This document shows, in pieces, positions 10,342 to 21,700 of a DNA stretch of 27,219 nt (positions are counted from its first letter, which is position 1; every line of letters starts with the position of its first letter). Source of the DNA: Saccoglossus kowalevskii (Eukaryota; Hemichordata; Enteropneusta; Harrimaniidae); the NCBI RefSeq assembly GCF_000003605.2, contig NW_003123406.1, positions 19,465 through 46,683 of the forward strand. Direction: 5' to 3'. Both the position numbers and the translations under genes were made by a program. The notes beneath the pieces are model-generated. The model ran no database searches. It was not told the origin of the DNA and was given only the letters and a program-made list of their open reading frames with translations.

Positions 10342-10398
10342 TTAGACTTTCGATTCTTCGGTAAGGTCCTCATCCAATCTCGGGTTAGTTCGTCGTGC
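10342..10398 (-). CDS. aGPCR last coding exon with stop
   Basis: Acceptor cctgctcacag, then [18 protein letters not shown] and TAA at 10344-10342. The last residues E-S-K-V fit a class I PDZ ligand (S/T-x-hydrophobic). A possible polyadenylation signal ATTAAA lies about 130 bp downstream (10214-10209). Confidence 0.8.
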   Translation of the reverse strand, partial: ARRTNPRLDEDLTEESKV

Positions 10399-13300
10399 CT
10401 GTGAGCAGGGAAAATATACAGCAAGTTAGACTGCACTGCAAGTATTGAAAAAAAAACTAACGAGTAACAAGTTATACTGATGTGGGAACAGCAGTCGTTT
10501 GTGTTATTTTCTTCTTTGATGGGCAATAATTATATATCGATAACACACAGATGTTATAATTTCTATAACGTGACTTACTGTCAAGAATAGCGTATTTATT
10601 GCTTTGGACTTCTCTTTTGCTTCTCGTGCCTTCCTTTCACGCCCTTTCTTCCGTTTACCGCGGTATTCATCAATGGTCTCTTGATTTTCTTTGGTGACTT
10701 TGAGTCTCTCGGCTTCAATATCCTGAACTTGTTCCCATGCGTGTTTGTAATCATTGTCATTCACGAACAACTTGATATTGATACCCTGTAGAAGCTGGAT
10801 AGTAATGTAGTGACGTCATCACATATTGACATATTGATATTACTCAATGTAAATCATTAACACACAATTTGACAGCAGAACATATCGAACAACTTATGAC
10901 TGCATTATGAAGTAGATTTCTCTTTTTTAATAAATAACGCCTTCTAACAACGAAGATGCTGTTGTTGTATTTGTGAATTGAAAACATTTGTCGTTGTGTT
11001 TGCTCGAGTTCGATTTTTGTTGAAACTGTATAGATATTATTTATAGGAAGCAGAATACAATATTGTAAATATAGTGTCTTACCTCGTTATTTGTGGCAAA
11101 GAAACATAAAAATACAAAGGAACCCTAAAAGATAACCACAAGAACACTTTTATTGATGAGGCAATTTCTTTGATCATTAAATGACCATTCAGGACAAAAA
11201 CACCCTTCTTCTGTATATCAATATTCTACTTAACGCAAAACAATTTATAAATCTAAATATATGATATATAGCTATATTTACACATTACCAAACATAGTTA
11301 TCACAGTTACCTCGAGGGACACGGCGCCAGCATATGTGTATTTGATCTCGAGCGAAGCGTCTTCACTTAATACAAGGAATCCAGACACAGAACAAAGGAT
11401 ATGCGCTGATGTCACAAACAAACTAGATCGTATCTCTTTCCTAAATCGGATTAATGAAACGAAATTACACATTAGCGAAGTTGCACATGTATTGCCATGA
11501 GATGAATGAAAATAGTCAGTATGTGTTGTACCATACAATTATCTCGATCATGTCATTTCCCGATTAGCTACGACATTTCCCGATTAGCTACGATTTGACT
11601 GGAATCTTCTATGCTGTCTGTATACACACACTATTCTTCACGTATCTGTAAAACTCATGTAACCTCACCATAATTTCTTGTCTTGAGTATTCCAAGGCTC
11701 ATTAGTAGATTGATTGAAATGGTACCACGCATATACCAGTAACGTCACTGTTACCTGTAACAACATTTACAAACCACGTAACTTTACAATTATACTTCAC
11801 GATAGCTAATGCTCCTAATGATCTACGCTATTAACTGCAATTCTGCATACACATCTCGTCTAAAGGACAATCGTACAACGGCAATTTATGTTGGTTAGTC
11901 GGTTGGTTAGTAAACTACATTCATTTAATAATATATGTACATATTCATTTTCATCTGAATGTGGCGACTTTCAATGATTTACTATGTCTTGCTATGACTT
12001 ATGATAACTTGCTATGATCTGTGATAACTAACTATACTTACCAATATGATCAGTACTGTATGGATTACTGTGATGTTCCCGATTACTACACACCTGAGAA
12101 AAAACATAGCTAGTTCTCATCCAGGAATGGACAACAAAGACACACCTCCAAATACACAACAGGATATACTGTGTTAATCAAATTAAACAGTTATGCATGC
12201 GTGACTTGTACTGACGAATACATACGGCAAACCACACGACTCGGCGAATCTTTCATACGTCAACCGTTTTAAGTAAATCATTTCAGATGAAATAATGCTT
12301 ATTATTCACTTACCTGGTGTGTGTTTCATATGCGGAAAGATCGCTAAATAGGCATACCAATACAATAAGTAATGGAATGATCCACCCGGAGACAAAATAA
12401 CACAGTCTAAATATAAAAATAAAAATATTACATTTCGAGTCCAACCCAACTGCTGTTTTGTTATACAGTGGTACAAATATGCAAATTAGGTTAAATAAAA
12501 TCGTTGGGTATTTTACCTTGCTTTCAGTGATCCATAAATAAGTAACTTGACACGTGTATACAACTGTATGCTCATGTTTAGTATCCACATAGAGATTACT
12601 TGTAAACAGAAATCCATTAAAAAGGACATTACTCTGCAATACATCTGAAATACGGTAATGTAAATACTTGGTAGCAATAATGGTGTTGGCTTCTTATATT
12701 GGAAGTGAGCTGGATTGTCTTTTTTTGTAGTCGTCTTGATCCCCCTGATTACCTCGATGTGGATAAATTGTCGTGTACAGTACTGACAAATATTGATATT
12801 CGCGAGCGAAATAGCAGACGTACTCAGCAAAGTTAATGCAAACGATTTTGACAAAAGGCATGAGACGATGGCCTAAATTATTAAACTGACATGTATCAAC
12901 GTTAACAGTACTCATATGACTGCCACGTGATTTGAAAAGTGTTATTTGAGTACTAAATATTTTCTTGGTTGCACATTCCATTAGTAAAAACCGAACATTG
13001 CAACATATTGCATCTTTAGAAACCACGTAATGTTATAGCCAGTTTATTATAGAATACCTTATCATGTTCACGGTTATATTGAAGGTTCAGAAGCAAGATC
13101 ATCAACACTGGATGTACAAACAATGGACACACCATTTGGCGGAGAACAAAATATCGATCCGATTTTAATCTACAAGAAAACGTAACACAATGTGAGGCGC
13201 GAAGCTAATGCATTGATTGTTGCGCATGCTACATCATTACGTCATTGCAACGAGACAGTACTATAACTACCTTGGGATGTTTAGCATGATACTTGTTATA

Positions 13301-16300
13301 GCCATCAGAACCACTGCTATGGCACAGCTAATAGTGATGATAATTTCAACAGAATCTTCAAGAAATGGCTGCATTTGAAACATAGAAGTTAACTATTATA
13401 TAACAAACAAATACACAAATAGATCAGAAAAAAAGACTGATCACAATAATACACTGACACTGTTTATAACAATTTAAAGCTCATTCAACATTTCGGTATA
13501 AATATATATATCAACATACCAATAAGGGTTTTCCAATCGTCATAATCACAGCAAAACTAGCTAACAGATTGCATCTGCATTTTATAAATGAACCCAATGA
13601 ATCAATTCCCTCTTCCACCAACCTGCAACCAGCGGTAGTCCAGATCCTTCAAATCAAACAAAGACAGGTCCAACATAGTCATGACATCATAAAGAATAAC
13701 TGTAATTAATTTTTTAATTGTGCATATGTTTTATCTAGTAAATAGAATCAATTAGACGTAAAATTCAGTTTTCTGTATAATACTACCTACCCATGACGTG
13801 CTTCCGTATCAATGTAAGAACACTGTGGATCATATCCCTCCTACAAGACATTATATATTAATTGATGCATGCAATATATTTCATAAACAAAAACAATGAA
13901 ATGAATGCACTAGCATATAAACCCATTAATACATGTTTCTGTTCGGATTCGACAGTGACTCGAACCAAGGCAAACATATACAACACTATGGAAGTGTTTT
14001 CGATTTAGGTAAACTATTACATAATGTAATGTAGTGTAATGTAATGTATTCCCTACCTTGTTCTTATATAGTATGACTTGGATTATATCATCATGATTAT
14101 CAAGATTGTCTAGCACAGATGTTGGATGAATTGACACTGACAACACAGCTGTGTTTACTTCAATGACTTTCTCGACTGCTGTGATAGACTTCACCCACGT
14201 TCTTTGTGTAGGTCTTAAAACAAGAATGATTAGAAAAGTCACACATTCATGAAACAGAATTGCTATACCTGGATAAGATAACAATATATTTATGTGCAGT
14301 GGAGTGTAGTGCAGTGTAGTGTAGTGTAGTGCAGTGTAGTGTAGTGTAGTGTAGTGTAGTGTAGTGTAGTGTAGTGCAGTACAGTACAGTGTAGTGTAGT
14401 GTAGTGTAGTGTAGTGTAGTGTAGTGTAGTGTAGTGCAGTGCAGTGCAGTGTAGTGCGGTGCGGTGCGGTGTAGTGCAGTGCAGTGCAGTGCAGTGCAGT
14501 GCAGTGCAGTGTAGTGCATTGCAGTGCAGTGCAGTGCAGTGCAGTGTAGTGTAGTGTAGTGTAGTGTAGTGTAGTGTAGTGTAGTGCGGTGCGGTGCGGT
14601 GCGGTGCGGTGCGGTGCAGTGCAGTGCGGTGCGGTGCATTGCAGTCCAGTGCAGTGCAGTGCAGTGCAGTGTAGTGTAGTGTAGTGTAGTGTAGTGTAGT
14701 GCAGTGCAGTGCAGTGCAGTGCAGTGCAGCGCAGCGCAGCGCATTGCAGTGCAGTGCAGTGCAGTGCAGTGTAGTGCAGTGTAGTGTAGTGTAGTGTAGT
14801 GTAGTGTAGTGTAGTGCAGTGCAGTGCAGTGAGGTGCGGTGCGGTGCGGTGTAGTGCAGTGCAGTGCAGTGCAGTGCAGTGTAGTGCATTGCAGTGCAGT
14901 GCAGTGCAGTGCAGTGTAGTGTAGTGTAGTGTAGTGTAGTGTAGTGTAGTGTAGTGTAGTGTAGTGTAGTGCGGTGCGGTGCGGTGCGGTGTAGTGCAGT
15001 GCAGTGCAGTGCAGTGTAGTGCATTGCAGTGCAGTGCAGTGCAGTGTAGTGTAGTGTAGTGTAGTGTAGTGCAGTGTAGTGCAGTGCAGTGCAGTGCAGT
15101 GCAGTGCAGTGCAGCGCAGCGCAGCGCAGCGCAGCGCAGCGCAGTGCAGTGTAGTGCAGTGCAGTGCAGTGTAGTGCATTGCAGTGCAGTGCAGTGCAGT
15201 GCAGTGCAGTGTAGTGTAGTGTAGTGTAGTGTAGTGTAGTGTAGTGTAGTGTAGTGTAGTGCAGTGTGGTGCGGTGCGGTGCGGTGTAGTGCAGTGCAGT
15301 GCATTGCAGTGCATTGCAGTGCAGTGCAGTGCAGTGTAGTGTAGTGTAGTGTAGTGTAGTGTAGTGTAGTGTAGTGTAGTGTAGTGTAGTTATTTGTTCG
15401 ATAATTGAAATATTTCAAACCTTTCTGAAGAAGCCCCATCTGTTGGTAGGATGTCATTTGGATTTCTGTGAATGTAAGCCAACACTGCCAATGGCGTTTC
15501 TGCAGATGATATACAAGAATCATTATGTCAATGTTACTTAACTCAGTGACTAAAAAATGATTTCTATTTGTGTAACTTGACGGGCATTGGAATGGTTGTA
15601 ACATATCGGGTAGAGGAAGAGGATAAAGAATGCATATGTTACCATACAGAATTTATGGTTAAACGTGCTTTAAATCGTTTCTTTACAAGATGATAGATAT
15701 GTCAGTGAATGGTTAAGACTGTGACGTAGTGGAATATGAACTGGTGACATCGGGACAAAGAAGCATAGAGTGCATACATGGTTGAATGAGTAAAATTGTT
15801 GTCCCTGGGCATTGGCCAAACGGCCAAGCCCAGAGAGCAAACAAGTGAACTCAGGAATATGTCTGTGTGTCCCTAGTATGAAGTAACATGTCTTTTTTAT
15901 AAGGTAAATCACGCGATCCAAATTGATACATCACATGACTCAAAACACACCTTATGATAGAACAGTGATTCAATACACCCGCATAGTTTTCCAGAAAATA
16001 CGTTGAATAAAAATACAAAAGTGATTTAACACTTCCACACCGTGGTGAAATGCTTTCCTGGCTGATTTGTCGCATGTGATAATAGATTGTCAGCTGCCCA
16101 TATACCTCATACTTGCTAAGAGCGACATTGATATTGCTTTAGAAACCACGCTTATTGATACCAAGGCGAAGATACGCTTGATATTATTTCAATACAAGCC
16201 TCACCCGTGGGAATTCTGACAATGCCCATGATGGGTGTCCGTACGAGCGATATGAGAGATACATTAAAGTAAATTCAATTATCACACTCTGAAAAGTCAT

Positions 16301-18715
16301 AAAACGTAGAATGAGTGGTGAAAATATCAGTACAATATAGTGTTAAGATATTTGTACTTTATTGTTTATGAAAAAAACGTGTAAATAGTGTAATGTATAA
16401 CTGCTATTGTTCCATATCTTACCGGTTTCTGATTTAGTTAATTTCTCCAACACAGGATATGATATTATTAAATCGGGCGTTGGTACATCGAGTTGCACTG
16501 ATCGTCTTCTTCTTGTAATATCATACACGTTACTATCGTTGTCGTAACTCATAAACCTTCCGATTAACTCTGCAATGCATTCATATGTTGTTATTTTATC
16601 AATAATTGCTTCAAGATAAATAATGTTTGATAGGGATTGTAGAACCATGACACTAATTTCATCAAGATGAATGATGTTTTATCGGGCATTTGAAACACTG
16701 ACACTAATTCCTTCAAGATGAATGATATTTCATCGGGCATGTGAAACACTGACACTAATTCTTTCAAGATAAATGATATTTCATCGGGCATGTTGAACAA
16801 TGACACTAATTCCTTCAAATTAAATGACGTTTGATAGGGACTGTGGAACAATGACACTAATTCTTTCAAGATAAATGATGTTTGATTGGGCCTTTAGAAT
16901 AATAACACTATATGGCATTATTTGTAAATATGGTCCCGGTACACGATTTTTGAATAATTTCTTACCTATGTGTTCACCGGATAGATGCACATTCTCCCCA
17001 GTTATGACCATATAGTCATAAACAGAATCACCAAAATTATTCATTGTATTAAAAAGGCTGGCAACTCCTTCATTTGAACCATATCGCTGGAAAGGAATTT
17101 GTTACAATAATTATGTTCAAAATCTATCAAACCATAGAAAAAACGCTAATAGTATATGCACGATCATTCTTGTTATACAAATACACTATTGTTGTCGCGC
17201 GGAGATCGAAAATTCCCATTTATTGTACAATTATTGACCGATGTTCTATGCAAATGTTTTCATGTTCTAGTTTGTGTTTATAGTTACTTATACATGTTTC
17301 TCTGATTACGATCCGGCCTTTAGTCGCTGAGTTATAAGCATTACAAGTTTAGAAACAAACACAAATCTTGCCGGATTGACCATTTTAAAAGTCGGACCCA
17401 TTGCGAACGTAGGAGAAGTAATCTCAACGATCACGCGCGATTCACGCAAAACACGCGTCCGACCGAAAGCACGCTTCACTTGTGAGTCTTGTTAGTTTTG
17501 TCTTGTACACAACGTTCATCCAGTTTCTAAATAAACGGAGTAGTCCTTCATTTTGACTGACTTCGCATACTGAGATTGTCTTGCTGTGTGTTAATAAGGG
17601 AACGGACCTGTGCTGGACTTTATCCGTCCACAACAATTGTAAAGAATATGTCAAAATAAAATATTTTGGTTTGTTTTTCTAATTGTTGCTTCCATCATTT
17701 CTAAAGTGTTTCTTCAACCCTTTTTCGTCACTGTAAGGTCACAGCCGTTTTTCTGTTGGCACACTAAAACAGAGACAGGTGACAAAATACCGTACTTTCT
17801 GAATAATTCAGGTCAAATTAGGTTTTTAGAAATATGCAGCTTCGATTGGGTTTGGTCACTATGGAAGTTACAGCCAAGGACATTTTTCAGCAAAATACTG
17901 TTGTGTTACCTTAGTCTTAACTTACACTATATTGTGTGATAGGTTGTCAACTTTTCTTCTTCCCTTCCAAATGTTGTCTGATATACAAGATAAGTATCTT
18001 AATTAGAACTAAATATTCAACGTTATACAATTCATAACAATAATTTAGACATACCTGTTGTAAACTTTGCCATGTTGCTTTTAAGTCAGGACTCAATAAC
18101 AAATCCAGAATGTTAACCAGATTCTACAACGGGACAATATATCCTATTATATTATCTTACTCTGATCGTATATTATAGCGTGTCTACTGTTGTATTCGAG
18201 GTAGGACGGTGAGGACGGTTCAATAATGCTGAGATGGTGGCCGGGTCCAAACAAGCATATCTGAAAATTGCTAGATTGTTTGGCAGTTTCTGTTCATACG
18301 TAATTGCCAATGAAAAAAATGTAAATTGAAAACCCATTACAATGAACTATTTCTTTGTATATTTGTTACATAGTTGACCTTAGATCATATCGATGCATAG
18401 CAACACTGGCAATAGCGACGTACTGCGCATCTGCAAATCAACTTCCGGTTATGTATATCGAACATATAACCATTCTTTGGGATCTTACTCGGCGAATGAG
18501 TGGCAATTGGGAAATTACCTGTAATGCTCCGATATTCTCAGGTTCCAAATCGTTATTTGACAAAATAGAAAGCATATTTTTTACTATGAACACATCACCA
18601 CTTAGTGGTCGGTCTTCAGGAATTATGTGTGTGAGGTTGTCCAACATGGCTGCTGTCTGGCGGGGATCAGTTATGTCCATCACCTGTGCATGAAGAGAGT
18701 AATGACTCAACTTAC

Positions 18716-18746
<31 letters not shown>

Positions 18747-21700
18747 CATATTGGTATGAATTATGTGGTGTTATTACCAAATTTGTGATAATTGATAACG
18801 ACTAAGCATTCAGCATAGTTGAGTCAATAGAATTGATATCAACATTACTAATCCTACAATGTAAATATGTGATGTTGTGAGAGGGAGCCCTTCATATACA
18901 TAATGTTTGATGCGGATATTTAAATGTACGTCAATTGTTTATCACATTATGTGACTAGGCTGCGTTTGCCACATCAATTGTAGCAGGTGGTGATTGCAAA
19001 AAATAGCAGTGTATGTACTTATTTGAATTCAGAATAAATAAGCAATTCAAATTAATTATTAGATAAGGGTATACAACTTCCATAACTATGTATGGTGATA
19101 TTCAATGAAGATCTCACAAAAAGAGAACTCTCGCAATTTTGAACCCTTCAAAGCGATCCCAGTCCGTGCACCTCAATCGAAAACTTGTCTGTACTGAATG
19201 CGTGGACATGTTTACGAAAACAGAAATTAGCGGCCAGATTATCGCCAAATTTAACACAAAACAGACGGATTACACAACATAACATAAACACGAACCAGAT
19301 ATTTCACAGATGTCTATAAATGTGCTAATGTAATTTGGGAGGATCATATGGCAATTTGCGTGACTTCTGGAGATTCATATCGCATATCATATCGTTGATA
19401 AATCAATAATGTTAATATAATGTAGTTATTATCACAATAACAGTTCTTTAAAGGAGGTAGCTTGTGATCCTATATGTTTTTAGCCACTTACGAGGACAGT
19501 GCACTCCAATAGAAGTCTAACATTATTCGACGTTTATCCCCCAAAACAATATAATTCCACATCTGCATAATAAATGATTCCAGCTGTGTTGGCAGATATC
19601 AAATATCAATATTGTCTTATATGTTTCGTTCAATACCCCCCCCCCCCGCAATCCATTCAACAAACACATAATGAACCTTCACTCGTCCACACATATAAAT
19701 TATTTATATAAATTCCCCTATCATAATACGAATGTCAGTTACATATTGGAACATCTCTTGCAATACTTTCGATGTGCAATCTGATGTGTCTGGAACGCCC
19801 CATTCCCCATCTGCATTACAGTATCTTCTCATTACCCCTGAAAAAATATAAACACAATATTATATATTTTTCCCGAAAACAACAGTTTAATTTGCTCTAC
19901 CAGATGGATATATATATACATATATCAAACCGAAACTAACTTTACGATCTGTTCAAATGGATGAAATGATTGGTGAAAGCGAAATAGCAAACTATTTGAC
20001 CATGCGGCTAGTAACTAACTGAAGTTGTTTACGTACCGTTTGTACCAATGGGGCATAATATCCATTCGCTGTAGTACAAGGCAGGCGTTTCCCGCCACTC
20101 AGTTTGAAAGTCTTCATCAATAAATCCGGGGCAGAATAACGGGTTTTCTAAAGGAACACAATACAATACTGTAATATTTTCTCAACTGTATTATAAATAT
20201 ATTGCTCGTATACTCATAAACGTAGACCTCATTACCTTGTAAGGTTTGTTGTTGTTGTGGGTAGTGTTGTATGTTTGGAACACATTTCCCGTCTTCCTTC
20301 TTATACCCATCCTGGCATTCGCATCTGAAACTACCCACAGTGTTGATGCATTGTTCATGAAATCCACACATATGTCCAAATGAACATTCATTTATATCTG
20401 AAGAATAAGAACATTATAAAGATATTGAGACACGTTGACAATTTCCCCACTATAACGCCAACGTTGTTTTTCTTTATATAGATAGGTATATGTCTAGCTT
20501 TACATATACATGTCTGCCATCATCATTTGTAATAAGGAAATAAATAAATAAACAAATCTGTCAGCTTTGTTGTGAATGATAATAGATCCATGGCCATTGA
20601 GATGTTTGAGGAATTCTTTCACCTAGATGTATTAATTGTGACATAAATAACACGACTAGGGTTACAGTTACTATAATGTTTAATAGTATATGTAGTATCA
20701 GAATGGTGAAAAAATTTTACGACAAATTACAAGTTATACACTTCAAGTTATGAAATACAAAGTTGGTAACAATACACAATGCAACAATGAAAGAGCTGAT
20801 CATGCTCACCTTTGCACTTAGATACACCGGGAATCCATTCACGACCTCGACATTCAATACCACCTCTACCTGCTATTTCAAACCCTGTTTGACATGTTAA
20901 TATTAGTTTTGTTGAATTTTTGACAGTGATTGATCCCCCGTTTAGACCATAACTTGTAGAACAGATGCCTGTTTATATAGAATACAATTCTCCATTTATT
21001 TTATTATAATGTGTATTTGAGGTAAATCAATCGTGTTTGGCCAGTATATTAAGTTGATTTATAACTACAGTTGCCATGAGTTCGCTAATCAAATACTCCT
21101 GTGATGTGTCGATTGCAATCTCATTTGTACAATTCCCATTATTTGAGCTTGTATCAATGACACATTCATGTATTTCTGTAACATATAAAAAAATATTCAT
21201 GGATGTAATTGTTAATGATGTGGATGATAATGAAATAATCAAAATAGTTTCTACTAGTCATACATAGTTTATGGTATTACCTATTTCACAATTTGTTCCT
21301 TCGTATCCTGTGTTGGCGCAGTCACACGTATATGATCCATCAGTATTCGTACACAAGCCATTGTTTTGGCATGGATTACCAATGGTACATTCATCAATAT
21401 CTGCAACATAGATAGGTACAGTGGTGTGATATATTTTGACAAATGTCAACGATAAACCTATTGAACTATTTTATTACGAACACATACACATACAGTTTTA
21501 CCTGTTGCACAGTGTGTTCCATTATATCCAGTGTTGTCACAGTCACAATTATATGATCCATCGGTATTTATACATACACCGTCATTGTCGCATGGATTGC
21601 CTGTACCACATTCGTTTATGTCTGAAATATAGAAATATTGTTTAATATTAATTATAAAACAATCAAAACATCAATCAAATGTTCAATTGTGAATCACAAG

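Noticed and set aside
11940-12040. Repeated 'ctatgacttatgataacttg' motifs
   Set aside because: Degenerate low-complexity sequence in an intron; no regular spacing that would suggest a CRISPR-like or regulatory array.
12694-13026. Minus-strand frame between TM2 and TM3 exons ([17 protein letters not shown]...)
   Set aside because: It looked briefly like a TM segment, but exon 13058-13169 joins 12517-12644 in phase to give a normal TM2-TM3 order, so this is intron.
13910-15604. A 564-codon open frame on the minus strand
   Set aside because: It is created by the pentanucleotide array, which has no stops in any minus frame and gives LHYTT-type repeats. Only the short parts at the receptor exons (15421-15499, 14057-14213) matter, and those are read in other frames.
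16190-16296. A possible GAIN exon after a tttttcag-like acceptor ([14 protein letters not shown])
   Set aside because: Its phase does not fit the exon ending at 16423, and 16423 joins 15421-15499 directly to give a normal GAIN sequence.
16591-16869. A 92-residue repeat protein (KELVS.F units)
   Set aside because: It is the translation of a 51-bp intronic minisatellite; the flanking GAIN exons join in phase without it.
18355-18693. Plus-strand 112-codon frame
   Set aside because: It is the antisense shadow of the GAIN exon at 18519-18683.
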